NCBI RefSeq assembly: GCF_921293095.1
Contig: NC_060258.1
Span: 9,686,607-9,750,606 of the forward strand
Source of the DNA: Ischnura elegans
Lineage: Eukaryota > Arthropoda > Insecta > Odonata > Coenagrionidae
DNA: 64,000 nt
Direction: 5' to 3'
Under the pieces are notes generated by a model. It was not told where the DNA came from and searched no databases. It saw only the letters and a program-made list of their open reading frames with translations. This document shows, in pieces, positions 21,553 to 33,242 of the stretch (its first letter is position 1; every line of letters begins with the position of its first letter). A program made the translations under genes and the position numbers.

Positions 21553-23355
21553 TGGCTTTCTCAATGTAAACGTTGAAAATTACGGGTGACAATGTACAGC
21601 CTTGTCACACTCCTTTCCTAATTCTTGTTTCTTCACAGCTGGGCCCTGATTTTATCACCGCTACTTGGTTTTTGTATAAACTGTGGATGATTTTTCTGTC
21701 ATTATAAAGAACCCCGATTTCCTTTAGGATTCCGAGCATTGTGCTCCAATCCACGTTGTCAAATGCTTTCTCTAAGTCCACAAACGCAATGAACGTTGGC
21801 TTGTTCTTTTCCATTCTCTTCTCTATGAGCAGTCTTAGGGCCAATATTGCTTCTCTTGTGCCTTTGTTTTTTCTGAATCCAAATTGGTCCTCATCCAAGT
21901 ACTCTTCTGCTTTTCGTTCTATTCTTCTATAGATGATCCTTGTCAGTATCTTCGACGCATGTGTAGTCAGTCTAATGGTCCTAAAATCTTCGCAGTTCTC
22001 CGCTCTTTTCTTCTTAGGGATAGGGATTATAATGTTCCTCTCAAAGTCCTCTGGTATCTCACCTGTCGAATACATTTCACTAATGATTTTGTATAGCTGG
22101 TTCAACGTCTTCTCTCCTGAATTTTTAATTAGTTCTGCAGGAATGTCATCAATGCCAGACGCTTTATTTATCCTGAGGTCTCTTACAGCCACATCATATT
22201 CCGATCTTAAAATTGGGGCTCCCATGTCATCGGCATCCACTTCCCTCTCGTTTTCGATAGCATTCCTTCTGAGGCTGCTTCCATTGTACAAATCTTCCAG
22301 ATATTCCTTCCATCTCTTCCCTATTTCTTCGTTTTCAATCATTAGTTCTCCGTTTTTGTCCCTAAGGGTATTACATCTTACGCCCCTTTCCTTAAAGTGG
22401 TTCCTCACTATCCTATAGGCGGCCTCTACTTTTCCGTGCTTAAGATTGTTTTGCACGTCTTCACAAATATTTTTCATCCACATTTCTTTAGCCTTCCATG
22501 CTTTACGACATATTTCATTCCTTATTCTCTTGTAACGATTCTGTCCTTCCTCTGTTTTGGCAGCCTTGTATTTTCTTCTTTCTTCAATGAGATCTAATAC
22601 TTCCTGCGTGATCCATGGTTTTTTCATAACGACTCTTCTTTTACCAAGAACTTCCTCAGCTGCTGCCTGCAGACCACTTCTAATGGTTTTCCAGCTCTCT
22701 TCCATTGGTTTGTTGGTCGTATCCTCTCCTATTTTATTTTCTACAGCCTCTTTAAAAGCCAGTTGATGCTGAACCTCCCTCAATTTTTCAACCTGCCATA
22801 TGTTTTTCACGGCTTTCTTCAACTTTTTAAATTTAAGGTGGCATTTCATCATAACTAAATTATGGTCACTATCGATATCTGCCCCTGGATAACTTTTGCA
22901 GTCCTTCACCTGGTTCCTGAATCTTTGTTTCACTAGAATGTAGTCGATTTGGAATCTTCTAAGGTCTCCTGGCATCTTCCACGTGTATCTTCTTCGCAGG
23001 GGATTTTTGAATTAAGTGTTGGTAACCACTAGCTTGTGCTCCGTGCAGAATTCAAGAAGCCTTTCTCCTCTTTCATTGCGGTTACCTAACCCATATTTCC
23101 CAGTTATTATTCAATCTTGACCTTCGCCGACGACGGCGTTCCAGTCACCTAAAATAATAAGATTTTCTTCCCCTCTTACCTGCTTGATAACTTCTGCTAT
23201 ATCTTGGTAGACATCTTCTACTTCATAATCTGACGTAGGCATGTAAACCTGTAACACTACAGTAGCTACGGGTTTAGTATCTATTTTCACCATTACTATC
23301 CTTTCATTAAACTGCAGGTAGCTTAATGCTTCTTAGCTTAGAATTTCGCCTACTG
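21553..23355 (-). pseudogene. RTE-type LINE endonuclease plus reverse transcriptase, N-terminal part
   Basis: From 23355 downwards the frame gives an APE-type endonuclease (VVLQVYMPTSDYEVEDVY, LIILGDWNAVVGEGQD, FQIDYILVKQRFRN, DIDSDHNLVM). It continues through a linker into RT motifs: INKASGIDDIPAELIKNSGE, IIIPIPKKK, GFRKNKGTREAIL, FVDLEKAFDNVDW and QGC.LSPVIFNVYIEKAI. At least three in-frame stops (after SK.. upstream, after GEGQD and after VVTNT) and a shift before the TLSPVIF motif break it. The 5' part of the endonuclease is missing. It is a truncated, inactive LINE in antisense orientation. Confidence 0.85.
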
Positions 23356-23521
23356 TGAAAAAAAACTGGAGAAAGTGGTGAACTTCATCATAAAACCTTA
23401 AAAAATCACTCAAACATGATTGTAGAATTATGATTGATAGATAAAAATAAAAATAAATGTGTCGTTCATGATTCAAGCTCAGTCATGCGTAGACAATGTC
23501 CACATATTTTATCCCCACATG

Positions 23522-23719
23522 CAGGGGCGGATCCAGGATTTTTTTCTGGGAGGGGCACAAGGAAGGCCGAATCCAGGATTTTGTTCTGGGTGGGGCACGA
23601 GGATACCTCGTAATACAAAACGAACGTAATGATAATGGGACCGTATTAAAAATCATGCATATTTTTGAGGGTCTGGGGGGGGCACGTGCCTCCGTGCCCC
23701 CCCCCTGGATCCGCCTATG
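23522..23719. mobile_element. hAT-type MITE (CAGGGGCGGATCC family), copy 1
   Basis: Inverted ends CAGGGGCGGATCCAGG and CCTGGATCCGCCTATG, 198 bp, flanked by the 8-bp duplication CCCACATG at 23514-23521 and 23720-23727. A second copy lies at 62682-62885. Runs of G and C next to the ends are typical of this family. Confidence 0.9.
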
Positions 23720-23729
23720 CCCACATGTG

Positions 23730-25430
23730 TGTTTGAAGCGCAAATATTGGTCCGTGTGTGATGACGACACATTGACCATAAGTCTGTGATTGGAAGACAG
23801 GTAACAAAAGTGTTTGTTAACCCTGGCGATAAAATCAGACACTTCTTCATCTCCCTGCCACCCTCCATTTAAGCAATCACAACATTTAGTCAGCCCTGAA
23901 TTTTACGAATGATATGTGATGTCATAAGAGGTAGCACTTTCATTTCTGCGTTTGCATCCGCATCTGTCGCGTCCATTAAATGTTTAGTTAACGTTCAGCC
24001 AATGATTTTGAAGTGATATATATTTCTGCCTAAAATGACATGCGTCATTTGACAAATAAACCTGGAAAAAACCGAGAATTTTATAATGTAATTAGAGGGA
24101 GAACCCTGACTGATTACATTAATAATAATTATTGCATTATATTTTGTTAATTAATAAAATTCAAACAATTTGGCTACATCTGTTTTGTTTCCTTACTTCA
24201 ACAGGTATGAAGAATGTGCCTTCAACAAAACGTCAGAGATGAGTGCCTTGAAGTTAATTATTGTTCTTGTTCCTGAAATTCATTGTCTCGAAGAAGAGAT
24301 TCGTATTTTATTCCACGTCAGTCATTTTGGTGAACCGGGAGTTTAGAAAAAGTGGCTGGCCACATAAATCAATGGCCTCGCAATGGTTACCTAATCAGTG
24401 CTTTATTTAAAGCCTATACATATATGCAAAGTTGGATATTATCATTATAGTTTGTTTATTATTACTATTATAACATGCCATTTTGATTTTATAATGCCTT
24501 TATCACACATTGCAGAACTGCTCAGATGCAATGCGTGTGCGATAATATCTGCATTCTGAATTTATAATCATTATAATATAAATATATTTCATTACTACTG
24601 GTATTCCACTAATAAAAAGAACATACATTCTCCTCGGTAACAACTGTATATTGTATTTATCCTAACCTACAATGGCAGCAAGAAAGATAAAGACTCATTT
24701 TTTAATGAATGAACCACATTCAGTATATTTTTAGCAGGTGCTTATTGTTAATTCTTCTATTTTGTGGATGTATCTTACATTCTCCTGCAAAGAGATCCGA
24801 TGTCTAGGTACTTAATCTTGACAATGATGCATTGTAATGTTAATTTGTTTGATGCGATTTATTCATTACAATTTGTTTGATGGTTTCACATACAATACGG
24901 ATCTTACAAGATCCATATTTTTACAAATGAATGCATTGTACAATGATTTAGTTTCCTTTTATTGCCATGATTTTTCAATTTAGCCCTGAAGCCATATGTT
25001 TTTTTGCTATTTCCGTCTTTCGCCGCTGAGAAGAAAGACAATATCAGTTGGTTGATAAATATATTATTCAAACCTGTTGCCAACCATAAACGGATGTTGT
25101 TATATTATGTAAACCTTTATGATTTTGTAATTTGATTCTAATAAATGAAGTGATATATTCTTACTTATTCTTGCATAAATACCTATGATTTCTCTCCAAA
25201 CAAAATCAGTTGGTTAGCAGCAGAGGTAAATGTTTAACAAGAATATTTCTGGGTGGAAAATGTGATGAGATATGCTAAGAACGGCGTACTTTTCGCTATA
25301 AAATTTTCATATGTCATATGTTTTTTTCCGGAAATATTACGAAAGAGGGTCTTCAAATCTGCCCCTGAATATTGTTGTCCGTAGCCTACGTTATTCATAT
25401 AACGTAGTATAATGTATATAACGTAGGCTA
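23730..25430. other. Unassigned AT-rich sequence
   Basis: No open frame, splice pattern or terminal repeat recognised over about 1.7 kb. A TATAACGTAGNNTANTGTATATAACGTAGGCTACG repeat-like block sits at 25384-25433. Confidence 0.5.
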
Positions 25431-25464
25431 CGTGTTGTCACACCACCGCGTATTCAACACTTTG

Positions 25465-25590
25465 CGTGCCATGGACGTAATATTACGTCCTGCTAATCCT
25501 TCTGAGGATTTCCATGGACGGAAATATTACGTCTTTCCATTTAATTGGCTTTTTATGCGTGAAGCCGTAATATTTCGCCCATGGTACTTT
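25465..25590. repeat. Clustered CCATGGACG/TAATATTACG palindromic motifs
   Basis: CCATGGACGTAATATTACGT, CCATGGACGGAAATATTACG and the inverted CGTAATATTTCGCCCATGG occur within 125 bp. They may be the end of a transposon with repeated transposase sites, but no second end was found. Confidence 0.4.
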
Positions 25591-25600
25591 TCCAGTTTAC

Positions 25601-26158
25601 TCCTTACCCCAATGAAAATTTTGTATACAATTGTATACAGGATTTCCTGTATAAAACTGTATACAATTGTATACAAAATGTGTTAATTGTATACAAATTT
25701 GGCTTTACACAATTGTATAAAAATGTGTACAATTGTATAAAGTGTATACAATTGTATACATTTTACACAATTGTATACAATTTATACAATTGTATACATT
25801 TTATACAATTGTATACATTTTTATACAATTGTGTAAAGCCACATTTGTATACAATGTACACATTTTGTATACAATTGTATACAGTTTTATACAGGAAATC
25901 CTGTATACAATTGTATACATTTTTATACAATTGTGTAAAGCCAAATTTGTATAAAATTTACACATTTTGTATACAATTGTATACAGTTTTATACAGGACA
26001 TCCTGTATACAATTGTATACATTTTTATACAATTGTGTAAAGCCAAATTTGTATAAAATTTACACATTTTGTATACAATTGTATACAGTTTATACAGGAC
26101 ATCCTGTATATAATTGTATACATTTTTATACCATTGTGTAAAGCCAAATTTGTATACA
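25601..26158. repeat. GTATACAATTGTATAC palindromic tandem repeat block, copy A
   Basis: Begins TACCCCAATGAAAATTTTG. It is then built almost entirely of TTGTATACAATTGTATACA, TTTTATACAATTGTGTAAAG and ACAGGAYATCCTGTATA units. The last three repeats have a period of about 104 bp. The open frames here on both strands (YNCIQLYT-type) are artefacts of the repeat. Related blocks with the same CCCCAAYGAAAATTTTG border lie at 28128 and 31716. Confidence 0.85.
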
Positions 26159-26345
26159 GCCCTAACAACACATGAACATCCAACGGATGTCTGACGAATA
26201 TCCAATGCGGACGTTGTGGATGGGCCAAGAATATCCGATGAAAATCCGGCGTTTTCCCTCGGACATCTGTCGGATATCCATAAGTCCCAAAATCCGATAT
26301 CCATAGGACGTCCCCTTCCAGATATTAATACCATTTTTGCATATT
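26159..26345. repeat. Cluster of GGATATCC/GGACATCC-type motifs
   Basis: Short words such as CATCCAACGGATGTC, CGGACATCTGTCGGATATCC and ATATCCATAGGACGTCC recur in both orientations directly after the tandem block. This is a foldback-like or MITE-like segment; its ends were not resolved. Confidence 0.4.
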
Positions 26346-26349
26346 GTTG

Positions 26350-27010
26350 CAAGAATATACACCAAAATGATTCCTTCACATGATAGACAACCTTATCAAG
26401 GTGGAAGGATTCTTCATTCAAAAGTTTCATGGGTGTCTGCTTAGTAACCATTGATGAATGATTACCCTGGCGAAAATGTGACCGTTTTCAGATTGTTTAA
26501 GAACGCACCATGGAGGTGATCATGAACAGCGAAGAACACTCAAAGAACCCTATCCCAGTGTATCCTCGAGCGGAAATGTGTACGCCTTGGAGTGTTCACA
26601 AACACTACAAAGCATTTAGCTATGTTTACGACTTTTTGTCAATGTTTCCAAGCGTTAATGAACGCCCTGTGAGTTACCATCTTCATCGTTTCGCAGCATT
26701 TACTTGCATTTGAGAACACCCTGTCTAGGCTATCGAGAGTGTTCATGTGCGTAATGTAACATGCTAATGTGTTTTGCATAGTTATTGAACGCTATGGGAA
26801 CACCCTCCGGTGGGTTTATGAACTCTTGTACATAGTGAATAAATTTAATAAAGAAAAAATCAGTGAGATTCAGGTCTTACAGGGTCTACAAAGGAAATGA
26901 AAACCAGATACAGTTTGCTGTAATGATAAAACAATTATATTTAACTAAATATTACACACTTATTTACAACAACACCACACAATCACATGAGTACTTTAGA
27001 AACTGAATTC
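26350..27010. other. Unassigned sequence with short GAACAC/GTGTTC inverted motifs
   Basis: The 67-codon frame at 26510-26713 has no recognisable similarity. GAACACTC, GAGTGTTC and GAACACCCT recur in both orientations between 26530 and 26810, suggesting a decayed inverted-repeat element. Confidence 0.35.
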
Positions 27011-27014
27011 ATCA

Positions 27015-28126
27015 TGCATAACAAAGAGACCAGGCCCAGGTGGTATTCCACCTATTGTGCTTAAATATTGTCAAGAGATTTTAGCATATCCTCCCTCACT
27101 CAGTCTATCCATCCAACCTAAGAAGTAGTTATGTACTCCCAACCCATAAATCAGGTGAGACTAAATCAGATAAGACTCACACCACTAATTACAGACCTAT
27201 TTTAATCCAGTCATTTGTTGTTAAGACCTTGAGAGAGAGTCTTGCACTTAAGCCTAATATCCTCTCCTACAAACATATAGCTATACCAGAGCACCATGGT
27301 TTTCATGAAGAAAGGTCTTCAACTACGAATCTCATGGTCATGCAATACTACATTCTAAAACCCTTCAGTGAAGGGCATCAAGGCGATGTAATATATACTC
27401 ATTCTCAGAAAACATTTGATACTGTCATTACTTACCACTTACTTTTTTAAGTTGACATGTTATGGCATTGATGGTAATCTTTTAAAATTATCATTAACTG
27501 TCTTAATGGTAGAACCCAGGTGGTCAAGATTAAATCCTTCCTCTCTAGTGTAATGAATGTGACATCTGGTGTTCCTCAAGTGTCCCGCCTGGATTGTTAT
27601 TACATTTATATATTAATGATGTTAAGCAGAAGAAAAAACCAAATGTGGGTCTATCAAATGCTGATGATTAAAAATTATATTGCAGGATTAAATATTTAGA
27701 TGACTGTTTATGTTTACAGAGCAGTTTAAATAATCTATTTTGCCGGTGTTCAAGTACTTCTATAAGAATTAGGGTGCTTTCCAATCACCTTGCGCAGATT
27801 AGTTCACATCACAACAGATTGAAACACACAAGCGCAGACGAACAATGGTGCAGGATGTGTTCCCATCTGTTTAGCGCAGATGACGTCACATCTACGATTG
27901 GAACACGCTCTGAGCTAAACAGTTTAAAACAGATCAGCGCAGATACGCGATTGGAAAGCACCCTTAATTTAAAGAAATGTGTACCAGTCACATATCATCA
28001 TTTTAAAAGTCCGATTACATTTAATTGCAACATGAACAATGGATACTTTGAGAGAACCACCAAAATTCTATATTAGGGAGTTATCTTTACAGCTAATTTA
28101 AATTTTGACTATCATGCGGATGTGAT
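27015..28126 (+). pseudogene. Jockey/CR1-like reverse transcriptase remnant
   Basis: In shifting frames the sequence reads GPGGIPPIVLKYC, HTNYRPILIQSFVVKTL, HGFHEERSSTTNLMVMQYY, SQKTFDTV, GRTQVVKIKSFLSSVMNV.SGVPQ, LYINDV and NADD.KLYCRIKYLDDC. It ends LKKCVPVTYHHF...IKDLGVIFTANLNFDYH-like. These follow the order of RT motifs in jockey-type LINEs, including the fingers NYRPI, the catalytic FD and the degenerate ADD box. Multiple stops and frame shifts make it inactive. A 192-bp MITE splits it between SIRI and NLKKC, leaving a TTA duplication that fixes the insertion site. Confidence 0.8.
27772..27963. mobile_element. Harbinger-type MITE (GGGTGCTTTCC family), copy 2
   Basis: 192 bp with ends GGGTGCTTTCCAATCACC and GCGATTGGAAAGCACCC, flanked by TTA at 27769-27771 and 27964-27966. 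It interrupts the RT remnant; the flanking RT frame is continuous without it. The TTA duplication supports PIF/Harbinger. Confidence 0.9.
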
Positions 28127-28127
28127 G

Positions 28128-28350
28128 GCCCCAATTAAAATTTTGCATATGATTTGTACACAATGTACACAGGATTTCCCGCACACGATTGAGTACAAAT
28201 TGCATAAATGTGTACATTGCAAAAAAAATTTGGCATCAAACAACTTGTGTAGATTGTACGCAATTTGCACTATTTCATATATTGCATAAAAAGAGTACAA
28301 CCTACACACAATGTGTAAAGCCAAATTTTTGTACATATAAATATTCTTTC
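28128..28350. repeat. Palindromic tandem repeat block, diverged copy B
   Basis: Starts GCCCCAATTAAAATTTTG and keeps TGTACACAATGTACACAGGA and GTGTAAAGCCAAATTT words matching block A. It is strongly mutated (TGTACA in place of TGTATA). Confidence 0.6.
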
Positions 28351-28354
28351 TACA

Positions 28355-28989
28355 ATTTTCATTGGAGATATCACAAAGAATAATGAATAAATATCCAATA
28401 GAAGTATTACGCTATCACTGACTTCCTTGGCAGTTTATTTCCCTTAACATTCAATCTCTCAAGCTTTTTTACATGAGAGGCAACAGAGACCTTAAAATAA
28501 GACTAATAGGGGCATAATGACTGCTAAAATTAGTGGGCCAGAACTGGCAGGGAATCATTTAATTTTATTAATTTTAGGCATATCATTACATGTCGAGTAG
28601 ATATAATAAAATGATCAGATAATGAGAAAATAATAATGTAACGTAAACATGGAATACTCCAACACAGAGTAGAATTTCTATCAATGTACAATATTATGAA
28701 TTTGACACTGATTTCAGACATTTCTCTTTCCTAATGCTCTGAATAGTCTGAGGAATAACTGCAGGCACTCTCTCAAAATGATACATGCAAGTTTTCAGTT
28801 GAGGTACCGTCACAAATGTCACATTGAATATTATTATCAAGGGTGGGCAAAGCAAAAGACTTATTTTCCACTTTGATTGGATAAGTTGCAATTGTTCAAG
28901 AAAAGCCACTTTTTTGCTCATGTTTGCTCCCATACTTCATTCAAGTTTGTACCTCCTTTTCTACAGAAGTGGGAACCTCACTTGTATTA
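28355..28989. other. Unassigned sequence with possible coding traces on the minus strand
   Basis: Minus-strand frames around 28980-28760 give EVPTSVEKEVQT and VENKSFALPTLDNNIQCDIC with intervening stops. This is suggestive of decayed coding sequence, but no family was recognised. Confidence 0.3.
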
Positions 28990-29218
28990 AGGCCTGTTTA
29001 CAAAGTACATTAACCCGTACAAGTGAATGTCTGTTTGCGTGAATGGACCAGAACAGAACATGTACAAATGCAAGAACCAAATTAGAAGAGATTATATTTC
29101 TGTTCATGCATTCACACAAGTTGGGTGCCTATAACATGGTGCATTTTCGTGTAAATTGATGCATTCATACATTTAGACAATGACTCCTACAAGTTAATGT
29201 ACAGTGTAAACATGCCTT
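28990..29218. mobile_element. MITE family GGCCTGKTTACA, copy 1
   Basis: Inverted ends AGGCCTGTTTACAAAGTACA and TGTACAGTGTAAACATGCCTT over 229 bp. Shared internal block TGTTTGCGTGAATGGACCAG and GAACCAAATTAGAA with the copy at 51725-51935. Confidence 0.75.
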
Positions 29219-29219
29219 C

Positions 29220-29879
29220 AGGACGAATGTGGATCAATATACTCGAATTATCTTCATCAACCTCCTTGTTACCATTTCTGGTGATTACATGGTACATTTG
29301 CACCTCCTTGGGCTCTTCATGCTCCTGCAGTAGCTATAGAATTTTTCTCTTCCTAGTTACGGGGCGGTCTGGAGAGACTGGAATGCTCTAATCCTGGCAT
29401 ACATACTGTTGTTTTTATCCTCGAAGGGCCTCACGTCATTTTCCAGAACATGTATTTTTCTGCATCCTCTTCCAACTGTAAGGCATTAGTGAATATTTTA
29501 CTAACTATTTTACTAAGACACAAATCAATACCTAAATGATCGGAGAGAGTTAATTGATGGCTTTGTCCAGAACTGCTCATTAATTACTATAATTCTTCGA
29601 CATATTCTCAATAGTTATTCATTTGTAAGAAAAACCCTTCATATACGAGTTTATTGAGAAGGAGAATAATACTTTAATGCCATAAAGAACAGGTTAAAAA
29701 TGTATTTTACGGCGAGAACTGATATTTAAACTTAATCGGTCTGAATGGATTGTATTTTTATCACGCAAAGATCATACAAAACATTAATTACACTGAGAAA
29801 TAAATTAGTCCTGAAAGGCTCGATACACACAAGTTCGGTGGTTTACTATCGAATAGAGAAAAATTTTCCGTTTACTTAC
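29220..29879. other. Unassigned sequence; weak minus-strand coding trace near 29335-29220
   Basis: The minus strand reads LLQEHEEPKEVQMYHVITRN, then GNKEVDEDNSSILIHIRPEG, before running into the MITE. This could be an exon of the gene whose putative first exon is at 29880-30011, but no clean acceptor is seen. Confidence 0.25.
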
Positions 29880-30011
29880 ATTTAAATGGTCAGTAAACAG
29901 TGGATGGGTCGGTCAATGCTGACAAGGCATCTTCCTCAAATCCCTTCGTACTTCTAAGAGCCACTTTTTGCCAGTCTTCACTGCGAAAAAGGGGTCATTT
30001 TCCTCTTCCAT
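29880..30011 (-). other. Possible first exon or 5'UTR exon of an unidentified gene
   Basis: On the minus strand an ATG at 30011 opens MEEENDPFFAVKTGKKWLLE, then VRRDLRKMPCQH and a stop. A consensus donor AAAT|GTAAGT follows at 29880/29879. Upstream (30090-30190) is a locally CpG-rich stretch with AAGATGGCCGCC and TTATATAAG, as in promoter regions. The short frame closing before the donor suggests a UTR exon or an indel. Speculative. Confidence 0.3.
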
Positions 30012-30089
30012 GGCGTACGTCAACGTAAATTTGCTTGTAAAATAAGATTTTATAGCACAGCTAAATTCACAAAGTCAAAAATACAGTCC

Positions 30090-30200
30090 CTACGAATGAA
30101 TACAAATAACTTCAGTTGCGATGGCTGTGGGCGCTGTGAGTCACATGTTATATAAGATGGCCGCCGGTCGTTTTGGCGCAAGGGCGCAAGTTTCGAAATA
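30090..30200. promoter_or_regulatory. Possible CpG-rich promoter region
   Basis: GCGATGGCTGTGGGCGCTGT, TTATATAAGATGGCCGCCGG and TTGGCGCAAGGGCGCAAG stand out against AT-rich surroundings. AAGATGGCCGCC is a YY1-like motif. There is no expression evidence. Confidence 0.25.
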
Positions 30201-30209
30201 CGATTTTTA

Positions 30210-30879
30210 ATCCGTTATTTTTAGATAAGTACGTAATGTAATGGTTTCAACGAAAAAGTTAAATTGTCACTGTGGTGGAAATTTGTAAATGCTATAATCA
30301 CCAATTCCAAACTGTAGGTGCTTGTATTCGACAGGAAACCCATATTAATAATGAGCGAAAACCAAAACTTGCCGGAAAAACTTCCAATGCCAATTCGAAT
30401 AATTTTTGCATTCAGAGTTGCTATTTGTATTCAGTTAGTTTACATAAATGAATATGGTTTATCTGCATTGGTATTGTGCAAATCTGAATGCAACAATTAT
30501 TACATACTCACATATTTCTTAGCTGATATTTTAATTTCTTAGAGCTAAAATTATTCCGAAGTAAGCATTGCCACTTAATAACACTTTAATTTATACCAAG
30601 CTTCCAGTTTCATTGTTATCAAGAAACTTATTGGTTTTTCATACAGCTTGGACTCCGGGAGGAAATTATAAACTATTCAACGAAACAAAATTTTGGACAT
30701 TTTTACCGCTTCTACAGTTTCAGAACAACAAATGAACGCTATTTTGAAGTTTTATAAAACAATTGTCTATAATAATTAATTAAGTTAAAATTTTTTTGCA
30801 ACAATGCTAATAAAATTTACGAGCATTAACGATTTCTACATACCTTACGGGTTAAACAACAACAAATTAACAACAACTC
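30210..30879. other. Unassigned AT-rich sequence
   Basis: Nothing recognised. Confidence 0.5.
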
Positions 30880-31335
30880 TCTAAATTGTTCATTAACAAA
30901 TTTAAAGTTTAAACAAAGTTAGCAACTTTTAAAAAATTAACAATTTCCGCTTGTTGTACGGTTGAGAAGAGTTAGCTGAACAATATACCCTTACTCTTTG
31001 TTGATTATAACAATTACTAAAATTTAAACAAATTTAGCAACTTTTACAAAAACTATTATTATGTAATGAAGAATTCCCACATTTTATACGGTTGAAAAAC
31101 GTGGAATGAATGATACACTCTTACTCTATTATGTTTATAACGATTACTAATGTTTAAACAAAGTTAGCAACAATTTTACAAACATTTTCAAAATCTTGCA
31201 ATTTCTTTAATTTAATTAGGTTAACCAACAACAAAAGAATGGTTTAGTGGAACTCTATATTGTTTATAATAATTTCTCAAGTTTAAAAATAATTAGCAAC
31301 AATTTTAGCAGCGTTTTAAAAAGTAACAATGTGTT
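30880..31335. repeat. Diverged ~125-bp tandem repeat, about four copies
   Basis: The word GTTTAAACAAAGTTAGCAAC or a close variant recurs near 30908, 31024, 31152 and 31280. ACTCTTACTCT and GTTTATAAC(G/A)ATTACTAA recur at matching offsets. The copies are well diverged. Confidence 0.65.
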
Positions 31336-31399
31336 ACGGTGTAAAGAAAAGAAATTGCTATGAAAAAGAATTGTGGTGCTTTAACTCCCAAACCCTGAT

Positions 31400-31716
31400 A
31401 TATACACATTGATGCACACATACCTTTACATTGTATAAAAATGTATAAAATGTACAAATTTTATACAGCCTACACAACAATGTATAAATTTTCATAAAAT
31501 GTATAAAATTTATACAATGTACACATTGTATACGGCTTTATACAAATTCATACAAAATGTGCACATTGTACACATTCTGTATAAAATTGTATACATTGTA
31601 TACAATTTACACATTTTATACATTCTATACAACTGTATACAATTGCATACAAAATGTGTACATTGTATACATCCTGTATAGAAATTGTATACAAAATTTT
31701 CGTTGGGGTAGGGGTC
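31400..31716 (-). repeat. Palindromic tandem repeat block, copy C (inverted)
   Basis: Minus-strand border TACCCCAACGAAAATTTTGT matches the start of block A. The body consists of TTGTATACAATT and TGTACACATTGTA words. It is followed at 31719 by a run of about 20 T. Confidence 0.75.
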
Positions 31717-31739
31717 CTGTTTTTTTTTTTTTTTTTCAA

Positions 31740-32935
31740 AAAATCAACTGCTTAATGGAAAAAGAGTTCACTTTATGTCTTGAGGACGAAAAGTCCTCTG
31801 CAGCTACCGGCATCCTCATCTTTGGCCACTTGGTGTGAAAATTCTTTGGGCCAATGGACCGTTCGTTGAGGGTGCATTGACCCTTTTTGTCATCCAGGAT
31901 TTATAATGCTGTTCTTGGAACAATGCCCTCTTATGATTTCCATGCTTTATATTGTTCAAATTAAGCGTATTTAAAAAAATTATTATGCATGCTATGGCGG
32001 TACATCATGTGTTGCAACTTTTTCATTTTTCAAAAACAGTAGATTTTCATGGTTAAATAATATATTTAAAAAATTAGCAATAAATGTTTTTCAAATCATT
32101 CATAGAGAAGAGTAAGTCCATTTTTATTGAAATACACGTCGGAATAAATATATTTTTGATGCTACTGTTTTAAAAAATTACGAATACAGTAAAAATGGCT
32201 GGATTTTTCGGCAGGGCTTTAAATTAAGCAGCCGGCACTCAAAGTCTAAAATAGGTTTACGTTGCACTCCACACGCATCATTGACAGCAAATTGATCCGA
32301 GTTTAACGGGGAATTATGACATAAGTAGTTGTACTAACCGAAACCTTTACACAATTTGATGTGAGATATGATGTTAACGACTTTCGAACGATATTCCTCA
32401 CAATGAAAACGTTATACTTCAAATTAGAGATGGGTCGAATAGAAGATTTCTCAAACTCGAATATTCGAATCAATGCTCGAATACCTCGAATGCTAGAATT
32501 GCACAAAGCATATTAAACGCACGATTTTTTCTTCTATTTCCCTTGTTGGATGTATTAGTAAAAATATGGAACCTCGATCTATCGTTTTCAGGGGGGACGA
32601 AAAAAACGATGGATGCGGAAATGTTCGACCTATACAGCAGGAAACCCAGGATTTTTACGCGTAATTGAGATTTCCTTTAAAGGATTCAAACAGGAATTCA
32701 GTTGATTATTGGATTATTTTAATTTCATGGAAACAATTTGGGCATATTGGTAGTTGATTCAACTAACATCTCTTTCAAATATCCTAATAGATGACTCATG
32801 CAGCGGTTGACCTCCAGAAATGGGGAACTTTGAAGCAGGTAGGCTGAAAAAGGTCAGTGAGAGAAAAAGAGGGGCGGAAAACACGTTTCTATAGTTCCAG
32901 TGTATCTTGATATTTTTTTCGAAGCTAAGGCCACA
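31740..32935. other. Unassigned sequence
   Basis: Nothing recognised apart from an ATTCGAAT-rich spot at 32430-32490 (TCGAATATTCGAATCAATGC) and the 22-bp word ACATCTCTTTCAAATATCCT at 32766, which is repeated at 38000. Confidence 0.4.
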
Positions 32936-33242
32936 GAGTATATACAGAGAGGACGAAAGCGCTCGCCTCCATTGAAATGTTGTAATCCTCAGAGGAAATA
33001 TATGCTTATGCCTATCCCAGCCCCCGGCTTCTCCCTACCTCTCCCCTGCAGGCTCATGCGACCCTTACTGTCCGATTAGTTCGTCATTTTCGCCGCTGGC
33101 GCTACTTGTGCACTCGTCCGACGTCAGCCTTGCGATTGCATGGGAAGTAATGCGCCTTGGTGATTCATTGCGATAAACCACGTTTTTTACAGTCTTTTCC
33201 TGCAACGGAGGCCAGTTTTACTTATGGTATATCGTTGATCGA

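Noticed and set aside
18390..23365. ACTGTGAA at both sides of the RTE-type LINE as a target duplication
   Set aside because: The left copy does not abut the (TGATGA) tail, so the match may be chance.
25581..26451. 186- and 216-codon frames rich in YNCIQLYT
   Set aside because: Produced by GTATACAATTGTATAC repeats, which stay open on both strands.
31719..31739. Poly-T run as a retroposon tail
   Set aside because: No retroelement or target duplication could be linked to it.
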